Under the pieces are notes generated by a model that saw only the letters and a list, made by a program, of their open reading frames with translations, was not told the origin of the DNA and did not search any database. 44,631 nucleotides of DNA from a virus, in IMG/VR virus record IMGVR_UViG_3300044699_000077, positions 1-44,631 of that record. One strand, 5' to 3'. Positions within the stretch are counted from its first letter, which is position 1, and the number at the start of each line of letters is the position of its first letter. The position numbers and the translations under genes are program-made. This document shows, in pieces, positions 22,204-28,360 of this stretch.

Positions 22204-22644
22204 GTGGGTGGGATGAGCGGTCCTGTCCTTGGGGCGGCCGCTTCGCGGCAACCTGCTCTCGTCGCAAGCGATCAAGCCGCTTCGCGTCTTGACCCTACGG
22301 GCTTCGATCAGGCGCAGGGGAGGCGACCCGACATCAGCATGACTTGGCCAGACTATCGACGCCGCCAATGCCGCGTAGATGGTCGAACAGTGCGCCTTTG
22401 GCAGCAGGACGCCGACTTGCTCTTGCTGTTCCTCCTGCGCCGGGGCGAACTGATCCCGCGCATCGACATAATCGAGATGCTTTGGCCGAATCCGGACGCC
22501 GCGCCGGACTACGAAAGCGACTGCTGCCGAACCCTGATTAGCCGTCTTCGCAAGAAATGCGGCGTCACGATCAATGTCTGGTGGGGACGCGGCTATTCTA
22601 TGCCTCTGCCGAGCGAGCCCTTCGAACAGCGAAAGGCCGCCTGA
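22204..22644 (+). CDS. winged-helix (OmpR/PhoB-type) DNA-binding protein
   Basis: A 146-residue protein. Residues ~56-134 are a transcriptional-regulator winged helix as in OmpR effector domains: CRVDGRTVRLWQQDADLLLL, LIPRIDIIEMLWPN, CRTLISRLRKKCG and the closing wing INVWWGRGYSMP. There is no receiver domain, so it should not need phosphorylation. The first ~45 residues are largely encoded by the hairpin module at 22270-22312, and the functional start could be later. As an early DNA-binding protein with no target nearby, it is a candidate for the late-promoter activator. Confidence 0.7.
   Translation: MGGMSGPVLGAAASRQPALVASDQAASRLDPTGFDQAQGRRPDISMTWPDYRRRQCRVDGRTVRLWQQDADLLLLFLLRRGELIPRIDIIEMLWPNPDAAPDYESDCCRTLISRLRKKCGVTINVWWGRGYSMPLPSEPFEQRKAA
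22270..22312. repeat. 43-bp two-hairpin module, copy A (in frame in the winged-helix gene)
   Basis: Begins GATCAAGCC and ends GATCAGG. Hairpin 1 has the loop TTC at module positions 12-14 and the closing pairs C11-G15, G10-C16, C9-G17; hairpin 2 has the loop TAC at 27-29. It is 36/43 identical to the copy at 22741. At 10/16 and 25/31 both bases change together and keep pairing. Another small hairpin, CCGC-TTC-GCGG, lies at 22238-22248. Confidence 0.8.
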
Positions 22645-23622
22645 ATGTCCAACCTTCTCCCCTCCGATCTCGAGATGAGAGAGATAGTGTTTGTACCGAT
22701 CCGAGAGGATTTGGGCGGCTTTTCCGGCTCTCGTCCTTCGGATCAAGCCCCTTCGGGTCTTGACGCTTCGCGCGTCGATCCGGGCCGCGGTGCCCCGCTC
22801 AAGGTCTTGTCCCTCTTCTCCGGGATTGGCGCTTTTGACTTGGGCCTCGAACGAACGGGCGGGTTCAAGACGGTCGCCTTCTGCGAAATAGACCAGCGAG
22901 CGCGGCGCGTCCTCGCGAAGCACTGGCCGGAGATTCCCTGTTATGACGATGTTTGCACCCTTAGCGCCGAGCGATTGGCCAGAGACGGAATCGACGTTGA
23001 CGCAATCGTTGGTGGGTTCCCCTGTCAGGATATCTCTTCCCAAGGCGAGAGGGCTGGCCTTGAAGGCGAACGGAGTGGCCTTTGGTTCGAAATGGCGCGC
23101 CTTATTGGCGAGCTTCGACCGCGCTTCGTCATCGTGGAGAACGTCGCAGAGCTGCTTGCTAACGGGTTCGGCGCCGTTCTCGGTTCGCTGGCCTCGCTCG
23201 GGTATGATGCGGAGTGGGATTGCATACCAGCGGGCGCCGTTGGTGCGCCCCATCTCCGAGATCGAGCGTGGATTGTTGCCCACCCCTCGGAAGAGCCGGG
23301 GCTTCACGAATCCGACGCTTGGGAAAGCGCGAAACGACTGCTTAACGAGCCGACTTATTGGCAGGCCAATCCTTGGAATGAGGCCAGCGCCGCAATTTGT
23401 CGAATGGATGATGGGCCTGCCGAGCGGGTGGACCGAACTGAGGAATGCGGAAACGCAGTAGTCCCTCAGATCCCCGAGATCATCGGCCGCGCCATTCTCG
23501 CCTCTTGCGAAAGTCGACACTCGCCGAATGGCCGAGACGCGCAGCGGCTCGGGGCGAAGCCCGAGTGGCGCGGTGCCGCCGAAGAGCGGCATTCGCCCGA
23601 CCTTCCTGTCGAGGAGACCTAA
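22645..23622 (+). CDS. DNA cytosine-5 methyltransferase
   Basis: A 325-residue C5 methyltransferase. Motif I is LFSGIGAFDLGLE (57-69), motif IV GGFPCQDIS with the catalytic Cys127, motif VI VIVENV (163-168), motif VIII LRDRAWIVA (204-212) and motif X near GNAVVPQIPEIIGRAI. The target-recognition region between VIII and X is very short (about 65 residues). Residues ~26-49 before motif I come from the hairpin module at 22741-22783, and the C-terminal ~40 residues from a further palindromic stretch. It probably protects phage DNA from restriction. Confidence 0.85.
   Translation: MSNLLPSDLEMREIVFVPIREDLGGFSGSRPSDQAPSGLDASRVDPGRGAPLKVLSLFSGIGAFDLGLERTGGFKTVAFCEIDQRARRVLAKHWPEIPCYDDVCTLSAERLARDGIDVDAIVGGFPCQDISSQGERAGLEGERSGLWFEMARLIGELRPRFVIVENVAELLANGFGAVLGSLASLGYDAEWDCIPAGAVGAPHLRDRAWIVAHPSEEPGLHESDAWESAKRLLNEPTYWQANPWNEASAAICRMDDGPAERVDRTEECGNAVVPQIPEIIGRAILASCESRHSPNGRDAQRLGAKPEWRGAAEERHSPDLPVEET
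22741..22783. repeat. 43-bp two-hairpin module, copy B (in frame in the methyltransferase gene)
   Basis: Same length and outline as copy A at 22270. The seven differences are at module positions 10, 16, 25, 28, 31, 34 and 41. Pairs 10/16 (C-G here, G-C there) and 25/31 (G-C here, C-G there) are compensatory; 28 is in a loop. It encodes a Ser/Asp/Arg-rich linker. Confidence 0.8.
22943..23461 (+). other. overlapping +1 frame inside the methyltransferase with family-like sequence
   Basis: A 172-codon open frame in the +1 frame relative to the methyltransferase. It contains phrases that I associate with a separate phage protein family found near cytosine methyltransferases: SSSWRTSQSCLL, RWPRSGMMRSGIAYQ, GLLPTPRKS and FVEWMMGLPSGWTELRN. 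The DNA for catalytic motifs IV-X is therefore readable as two protein-like sequences. No ribosome binding site is obvious, so it may be unexpressed. See the finding. Confidence 0.25.
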
Positions 23623-23625
23623 CCC

Positions 23626-23829
23626 ATGTCTCCCCTCGAATACATTCTCATTGGGTTGGCGATCTTTTGCGTCATCATCGCTGCCGTTCTCTACGTCATC
23701 GACTGGGCCATTTATTACGCCAACACGCCCGACGATTTCCCTAACAAGCTCACCAATCTGACAGACATGCCCTCTCCTCAAGACGAGAGAGTCGAGTGCT
23801 GGTCTAACTTCAGGGATGAGGAGGCTTAG
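23626..23829 (+). CDS. small membrane protein
   Basis: A 67-residue protein with one N-terminal transmembrane segment (YILIGLAIFCVIIAAVLYVI, residues 5-24) and a polar cytosolic or periplasmic tail (TDMPSPQDERVECW). The ATG at 23626 follows the methyltransferase stop by three bases. A role in membrane protection or superinfection control is possible but unsupported. Confidence 0.6.
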   Translation: MSPLEYILIGLAIFCVIIAAVLYVIDWAIYYANTPDDFPNKLTNLTDMPSPQDERVECWSNFRDEEA

Positions 23830-24222
23830 ATGGGCGCGTCCTTCGGACCGGGCTCTCAGGCTTCGCCCGAAGCCGCTGGCGCGTCTTCGCCTGACGGTTT
23901 CGATCCCTCGCGCAGGCTTGAGTTTCGCCCCGACGATGATGGCCTGTTCGATGAGATCGTGGCGCGCTTCGCCGATGGCATGGTCCACGTCGAGACCATG
24001 AACGACAAGGGTTGCTATGTCGGCTTCTACTGGGATGACGGGCGCTACTGCCAATGGTGGATCAGCAGCGACAAGAAGCTCCGGTATCACCACGAAGACG
24101 GGCAGGGCAAACCACCCCTCTTCACGGCCTGGGGCGTAGATCGCTCCGCTCCTGATCTCCTCAAATCGTCTCTCCATACCACTCCAATAGCCGAGGAGCC
24201 CGACGAACATCATGCACAGTGA
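23830..24222 (+). CDS. early protein with hairpin-encoded N terminus
   Basis: A 130-residue protein. Residues ~5-30 (Ser/Pro/Ala-rich) come from a mini-hairpin stretch at about 23850-23930. The rest appears conserved: LFDEIVARFADGMVHVETMN, GCYVGFYWDDGRYCQWWIS and KLRYHHEDGQ, suggesting a compact alpha/beta fold with many aromatics. The ATG follows the previous TAG directly. Unknown function. Confidence 0.6.
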   Translation: MGASFGPGSQASPEAAGASSPDGFDPSRRLEFRPDDDGLFDEIVARFADGMVHVETMNDKGCYVGFYWDDGRYCQWWISSDKKLRYHHEDGQGKPPLFTAWGVDRSAPDLLKSSLHTTPIAEEPDEHHAQ

Positions 24223-24640
24223 AAACAACATCGTGGACGCCCTCAAAGGTCGGCAGGAAGCAATGCGCCGAGAAATGGACAGGCGGGGCTTGTCCTTGAA
24301 GGCGATCAGCTACGACAGCGGCATCGGTTACTCGACGCTGCTAACCTATTTCCCGTCCGCCGATTGCAAGCGCCCGCCCGCGCTGATGCCCGTATCGGCC
24401 CAATACTGCCTGTGCGGAGTCATTCCAGACGACATTCTATCGCTCTTGCTCCCCGATGGCAGGCTCATCGTCCAGGCGCCCGAGGCGATCGATCACGATC
24501 AGATATCCGAAGCCGTTCAAGACTGGCTCCGAGCCAAGGAAGCGGCTCACCATCCCGAGTCCGAGTGTGGGCGTGATATCGGCCCGCAGGAAGATAATGT
24601 CCTGCGGGGCAAGTTCGCTCGGATCGTGAGCGCGGCGTGA
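24212..24640 (+). CDS. helix-turn-helix-like phage regulator
   Basis: A 142-residue protein. The N-terminal 45 residues resemble a helix-turn-helix (RQEAMRREMDRRGLSLKAIS, YDSGIGYSTLLTYF); the middle part (MPVSAQYCLCGVIPDDILSL) is seen in similar phage proteins that I recall. The rest is helical. It lies between two methyltransferases and overlaps both neighbours. It is probably DNA-binding; target unknown. Confidence 0.6.
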   Translation: MHSENNIVDALKGRQEAMRREMDRRGLSLKAISYDSGIGYSTLLTYFPSADCKRPPALMPVSAQYCLCGVIPDDILSLLLPDGRLIVQAPEAIDHDQISEAVQDWLRAKEAAHHPESECGRDIGPQEDNVLRGKFARIVSAA

Positions 24641-25365
24641 TCGAGCCCGTCATCATAGGCGCGGCAACGCTCTACCTTGGCCGGTGCGAGGAAATCTTGC
24701 CCGCCCTGCAGCGCGTCGATGCCATGGTGACTGACCAGCCGTATGGCCAGCGTCAAAAGGTCAACACTTTCCACGCAGGTGGCAAGCGGGAAAAATCCGT
24801 CATTCAGCGAAATGGCGGCTCGCTCATGGTGCGGCCGAATGTCCATCCTGAGATCGACGGGGACGACGAGCCTTTCGATCCACGCCCGCTGCTCGCCATC
24901 GCTCCGAAGTGCTTCATCTGGGGCTCTCATAAGTTTGGCCATCTGCTGCCAAAGGGACGCATGCTGGTTTGGGATAAGGTTCCGACCGGCAAGCTACGCT
25001 CTCAGGGTGACGGAGAGACGGCGTGGACGAACGTCGACCCGGATGCGCCGCTCCGCATCTTCCGGCTGCTCTGGGATGGCCTGTGTGTGGGAACCGGAGC
25101 TCGGCACGAAGTCACCGCCGGCCAGAAGCGGCACCATCCGATGCAAAAGCCAGAGAAGTTGATGCGCTGGTGCTTGGAGCAGATCGGAGATGCCAATACC
25201 ATCCTCGATCCCTACATGGGCAGCGGTTCAACAGGCATCGCCGCGCTGCAGCTTGGCCGTCAGTTCGTTGGCATCGAATCCGTTCCTCAGTATTTTGAAA
25301 TCGCCTGCAAGCGCATCGAAGACGCTCAGCGTCAGCACGACCTATTCGTGGAGGCCGCAGCGTGA
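24637..25365 (+). CDS. N6-adenine/N4-cytosine DNA methyltransferase with atypical DQPY motif
   Basis: A 242-residue beta-class amino methyltransferase. The catalytic motif IV is near the N terminus: VTDQPYG, residues 32-37, where the family has DPPY or a close variant, so the first Pro is replaced by Gln. The S-adenosylmethionine motif is DPYMGSGSTG (191-200), preceded by HPMQKPEKLM (167-176). The order IV then I and the small size are typical of phage enzymes. No recognition domain is visible beyond the central region. It may protect phage DNA. Confidence 0.85.
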   Translation: MIEPVIIGAATLYLGRCEEILPALQRVDAMVTDQPYGQRQKVNTFHAGGKREKSVIQRNGGSLMVRPNVHPEIDGDDEPFDPRPLLAIAPKCFIWGSHKFGHLLPKGRMLVWDKVPTGKLRSQGDGETAWTNVDPDAPLRIFRLLWDGLCVGTGARHEVTAGQKRHHPMQKPEKLMRWCLEQIGDANTILDPYMGSGSTGIAALQLGRQFVGIESVPQYFEIACKRIEDAQRQHDLFVEAAA

Positions 25366-25610
25366 TCTCCCTCTCTCCTCCCGAAGAGCGGATCGTCTGC
25401 CAAGTGCTCGCCCATCGCGAAAGCAAGGCTGTCGAGGCTTTGCTTGAGGCGCTGCGCCATATCGACAGCATCGGCCCGGAGAAAGAGCCAAGGCCGCAGA
25501 AGGGCTCCGATAGCGATCCGCTGCTCGCTTGGGAGGATGGGCACAACGATGGCCTCTGGGAAGCCGCGAAGACTGCGCGTGACGCTCTTCAGGCGTGGGA
25601 GGAGCGGTGA
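25362..25610 (+). CDS. small helical early protein
   Basis: An 82-residue acidic, helical protein (PEERIVCQVLAHRESKAVEA, then LEALRHIDSIGPEKE and WEAAKTARDALQAWEER). It overlaps the methyltransferase stop and the next gene. Unknown. Confidence 0.6.
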   Translation: MISLSPPEERIVCQVLAHRESKAVEALLEALRHIDSIGPEKEPRPQKGSDSDPLLAWEDGHNDGLWEAAKTARDALQAWEER

Positions 25611-25810
25611 TGGCGCCCCGCCCCGCGATAGCGATGCTCACCCAACGGGCCGAGACCAAGGGCACACTTGGGCTCGGTTCATGGGCAGCGCGGGCCGAAG
25701 GCATCGCCCGTAAACTCTATCTCCACCTAGACCTCTACTTATCCTTACGAAGACGAAAGCGCCTACGAGAGGAAGGATATGCCCGACCGTGGAAACGGAG
25801 GGCGGGGTGA
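25610..25810 (+). CDS. 66-residue basic protein
   Basis: The ATG at 25610 overlaps the TGA of the upstream gene; a longer frame from 25595 lies inside it. The protein has a helical N-terminal half and a basic C-terminal half (LYLSLRRRKRLREEGYARPW). The overlaps on both sides support it, but codon bias is only moderate. Confidence 0.5.
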   Translation: MAPRPAIAMLTQRAETKGTLGLGSWAARAEGIARKLYLHLDLYLSLRRRKRLREEGYARPWKRRAG

Positions 25811-26037
25811 ACGGCCTGCAACGCATCTCCAAGACCTCTCGCCTCTCTCAGCCGGAGGCTGCCGCCGCTTACCTATCTGACCTCTGGTCAGAGGCGTGGG
25901 AGCGCAAGGACGGCATGTGGCAGATCACGCCCAAGCTTGATCCTGGTCCCGCCTCATGGGGCATCGAGGCGCTTCCCATCCGTAGAGCGGATAGCTGGAT
26001 CGTAGCCGAAGCTAGGCGCGAAGGGTGGGATGGATGA
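25807..26037 (+). CDS. small early protein, unknown
   Basis: A 76-residue protein with GTG start at 25807, overlapping the TGA of the previous gene. The sequence (SQPEAAAAYLSDLWSEAWER, KDGMWQITPKLDPGPASWG) looks ordinary for a soluble phage protein. The stop overlaps the rusA start. No family named. Confidence 0.6.
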   Translation: MNGLQRISKTSRLSQPEAAAAYLSDLWSEAWERKDGMWQITPKLDPGPASWGIEALPIRRADSWIVAEARREGWDG

Positions 26038-26369
26038 TCGAGCTTCCCTGGCCCCCAGCAACCCTCTCAGGCCACAACACCGGCCATTGGAGAGCCAAGA
26101 GCGCTATTGTCGCTCAGTATCGCACGTGGGCGAAGCTGGCCACCATGGCGGCCAAGCCTCAGATCCCCGAGAAGGGCGACATTCGGGTTGGGATAACCTT
26201 CTATCCCCCGGATCACCGCGGCGATCGGGTCAACTTCCCAAATCGCCTGAAGCCGTATTTCGACGGCATCGCCGATGCCTTGGGCGTGAACGACAACCGC
26301 TTCCTGCCTTCGTACCAGTTCGCCGAGCCGGTCAAGAATCCTCGCATTGTCGTGAGCATCGCGCCGTGA
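26034..26369 (+). CDS. rusA: RusA-family Holliday-junction resolvase
   Basis: A 111-residue endonuclease that cuts four-way DNA junctions. The family signature is clear: ELPWPPATLSGHNTGHWRAK at the N terminus and the acidic active-site block DRVNFPNRLKPYFDGIADAL (Asp64, Lys73, Asp78, Asp81), then GVNDNRFLPSYQF. It should resolve recombination intermediates made by the ERF protein. Start ATG 26034 overlaps the previous TGA. Confidence 0.9.
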   Translation: MIELPWPPATLSGHNTGHWRAKSAIVAQYRTWAKLATMAAKPQIPEKGDIRVGITFYPPDHRGDRVNFPNRLKPYFDGIADALGVNDNRFLPSYQFAEPVKNPRIVVSIAP

Positions 26370-26497
26370 GGGTGAGGGACCGCTTCTACGATCCAATAGG
26401 AATCGGTGATTGCGAAGAACGATCGCTCACCGCTGTGGACGCTATTGGGGACAGAGTGGTTCGACCTCTTGTCGCTCCCCGGTGGGTGGGGGCATAG
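26366..26497 (+). CDS. 43-residue protein after rusA
   Basis: A short frame starting GTG at 26366, overlapping the rusA stop (GTGA). It begins VRVRDRFYDPIGIGDCEERS and ends PLVAPRWVGA. The overlap fits the operon style, but there is little else to support it. Confidence 0.4.
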   Translation: MRVRDRFYDPIGIGDCEERSLTAVDAIGDRVVRPLVAPRWVGA

Positions 26498-26505
26498 AAT
26501 CGTCG

Positions 26506-26778
26506 ATGGGCGCGCTTTCCCCTTCACCGGTCGCAGATAGGCTCATCGTCGATGAGTTGCGGTGCCGCACGCGCTGGCGCGGATCGTCGGCTCAAGTGGC
26601 GATCGACATAGGCATAAGCCGCTCCCATCTCCTCGGGCTCATCAACGGCAATGCGCGCATGACCGACACGTCGCGCCAGCTCATCCTGGATCGCATCCGC
26701 GAAGAGGATTTGAGGCTCGCCGACAAGATCGAGGCAGAGCTTCAGCGACCACTCTATAAACAGGGGGTTGATTGGTGA
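26506..26778 (+). CDS. small helix-turn-helix protein
   Basis: A 90-residue protein from ATG 26506. A helix-turn-helix is probable at residues 25-60 (WRGSSAQVAIDIGISRSHLL, GLINGNARMTD), followed by a charged helix (DRIREEDLRLADKIEAEL). It precedes the replication genes and may regulate them or be part of origin binding. It overlaps the next start. Confidence 0.6.
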   Translation: MGALSPSPVADRLIVDELRCRTRWRGSSAQVAIDIGISRSHLLGLINGNARMTDTSRQLILDRIREEDLRLADKIEAELQRPLYKQGVDW

Positions 26779-27386
26779 GCATCATCGCCACAGCCGTTCA
26801 GCACATGATGGCCGCCGGCATGGACCAGGCGGCCATTGTTGCCGCCGTGGCCGACATGGAAGCACAGATTACGCCGCCCCGATCCAAGGGGGCGGTCAGG
26901 CAAGCTCGCTATGTTGAGCGTCAGAAAGCGTCACAAATGACGGAAAATGACGTTTGTGACGATAATGACGCTCCGGCCCTTTCCCTAGATAAAAAGCCCC
27001 CAGACCCCAAAAAATTAAACCCAATCCCGAGTGTGTGTGAGACGCGCGCGAGGGCTGGGGATTACCACCGGTTGCCGGAAGGCTGGGAGCCTCGGAAGCC
27101 GCTCCCGCCCAAAACTCAGGCCAAGGTCGATCAATGGCCACCCGGGGCGCTCGGGGAAGAGTTGGCCGCGCTCCACCGCTGGGCGGCCAATGCCAAAAAC
27201 GAAGCGGGCAAGGGCCGGAAGAAGGATTGGGACGCGGCCTGGGTAAACTGGATCGAGAGGCGACACGATGAGCGATATGGGCGGGAACGAACCAACGGCA
27301 TGGGAAGACATCAACCCAGCGATGGCCTTAGCGCCACAACCCGTGCCGCCCGCGACGTATTCGGGATTGCGGCCGGCCACTCGTGA
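26775..27386 (+). CDS. probable replication initiation protein (O-like)
   Basis: A 203-residue protein with GTG start at 26775, overlapping the previous TGA. It has an Ala-rich helical N terminus, a basic linker (KGAVRQARYVERQKASQ) and a C-terminal domain with WPPGALGEELAALHRWAANA and KKDWDAAWVNWIERR, a pattern I associate with phage replication proteins that bind the host helicase loader. Its last 119 bases overlap the next gene in another frame. Gene order with the partner at 27268 supports the assignment. Confidence 0.6.
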   Translation: MSIIATAVQHMMAAGMDQAAIVAAVADMEAQITPPRSKGAVRQARYVERQKASQMTENDVCDDNDAPALSLDKKPPDPKKLNPIPSVCETRARAGDYHRLPEGWEPRKPLPPKTQAKVDQWPPGALGEELAALHRWAANAKNEAGKGRKKDWDAAWVNWIERRHDERYGRERTNGMGRHQPSDGLSATTRAARDVFGIAAGHS

Positions 27387-27822
27387 AGAGTTCGGAACCG
27401 AGCTGACCGCCTGCCTCGCCCTTGTCGCCCCTGTCGGCATGGACCAGGAGGCCCGCCGCGAATGGCTGGCAGTGGCTTGGGCGACCCTCCAGCATCTCCC
27501 GGCCGACATGCTGGCCTACGGCTGCAAGAAGGCTCGGGAGACCGCGGATCACCCGTCAAAGATCGTTCCGACCATCATGGCCGAGACCCGAGATTGGTAC
27601 AAAACCCGCCAGAACATCGCGGCGCCGATCGACTGCCTCATGATCGCGGCGCCCACTGAAGAACCCAAGCCCGAAGAGCCGATGACCGCCGAGGACATCG
27701 CCGAGGCCAACATCCTGTTCAAGCGAATGGGGCTCAAGACCCGCTACCGTGAAGACGGGACCGCATATGAATTGAAGCTTGGCGAGCCCGACCCGGTTCA
27801 ACCCAGCGAGCCAGAAGCGTGA
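27268..27822 (+). CDS. probable replication partner protein (P-like)
   Basis: A 184-residue protein: a Pro-rich N-terminal 35 residues, a helical domain (REEFGTELTACLALVAPVGM, WLAVAWATLQHLPADML, AYGCKKARETADHPSKIVP) and an acidic tail. The middle phrase is common in phage proteins next to initiators, where it may act as a helicase loader. ATG 27268 is preceded by GAGGCG. The first 119 bases are also the end of the upstream gene. Confidence 0.6.
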   Translation: MSDMGGNEPTAWEDINPAMALAPQPVPPATYSGLRPATREEFGTELTACLALVAPVGMDQEARREWLAVAWATLQHLPADMLAYGCKKARETADHPSKIVPTIMAETRDWYKTRQNIAAPIDCLMIAAPTEEPKPEEPMTAEDIAEANILFKRMGLKTRYREDGTAYELKLGEPDPVQPSEPEA

Positions 27823-27838
27823 TGCGATACGGATTGAA

Positions 27839-27882
27839 GCCCGTAGGGCCGCGATCCCGAAGAGGAGCGCGGTGCGAAGCAC
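27839..27882. repeat. mini-hairpins in the gap after the replication genes
   Basis: GCCC-GTA-GGGC (27839-27849) and GTGC-GAA-GCAC (27872-27882) lie in a non-coding gap (27823-27978). The second is identical to a hairpin at 13018-13028. GCC-GAA-GGC follows near 27893. Confidence 0.75.
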
Positions 27883-27978
27883 GAAAGCCGGGGCCGAAGG
27901 CATCGCCCAAATCTATTCAATCTCAAGCACTTAACAATCAACCAGGAGAGTAGGGTGGCGAGTAAAGGAGGAACACAA

Positions 27979-28353
27979 GTGTTCGAGCAGACCATTGCAC
28001 ATTACGAGGCGATCAGCCGCCAGCGCCCGCTGGATGACTTTGAGAGCGCCAAGCTCGAGCGCGCAGTCCGTCAGGCAAGGGAGAGCGCGGGAGGACAGCG
28101 CCGGCCTTGGCTGCCGGAGCATGACCAGACCTTGATCCGCGCCGTGCGACTGCTCGCCAATGACGGGAAACGCCGCAAGCGTAGGAAGATCCCGGAGATT
28201 GCGGCTCAGCTTGGGCGCTCAACGGGTGCTGTCCGCAGGCGTCTGACCATCCTGCGACAGAAGGGGAAAGCGGGATATATCTCCCCCGTCAACGGCACCG
28301 GCCGCTATAGCCGCACAAGTCCAATGGGCGAAATGGCTCAGGCTGGGGTATGA
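27979..28353 (+). CDS. helix-turn-helix protein before the terminase
   Basis: A 124-residue basic protein from GTG 27979, chosen for the strong AGGAGG seven bases upstream; another GTG at 27955 has none. It has a helical N terminus and a Myb/HTH-like part (LPEHDQTLIRAVRLLANDG, KRRKIPEIAAQLGRSTGAVR, RRLTILRQKGK). It is probably DNA-binding, either a late regulator or a packaging accessory. It precedes terS by a few bases. Confidence 0.65.
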   Translation: MFEQTIAHYEAISRQRPLDDFESAKLERAVRQARESAGGQRRPWLPEHDQTLIRAVRLLANDGKRRKRRKIPEIAAQLGRSTGAVRRRLTILRQKGKAGYISPVNGTGRYSRTSPMGEMAQAGV

Positions 28354-28360
28354 TGGGCTA

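Noticed and set aside
21875-22216. Rightward frame of 113 codons after cro
   Set aside because: It is rich in Cys, Pro and His and has poor codon pattern; the leftward frame 21884-22108 on the same DNA looks like a real protein.
21817-24246. An 809-codon leftward frame
   Set aside because: It is antisense to the winged-helix and methyltransferase genes, whose motifs are unmistakable; long antisense frames are common at this G/C content.
27955-27978. GTG at 27955 as start of the HTH gene
   Set aside because: A strong AGGAGG lies just before the in-frame GTG at 27979 and none before 27955.
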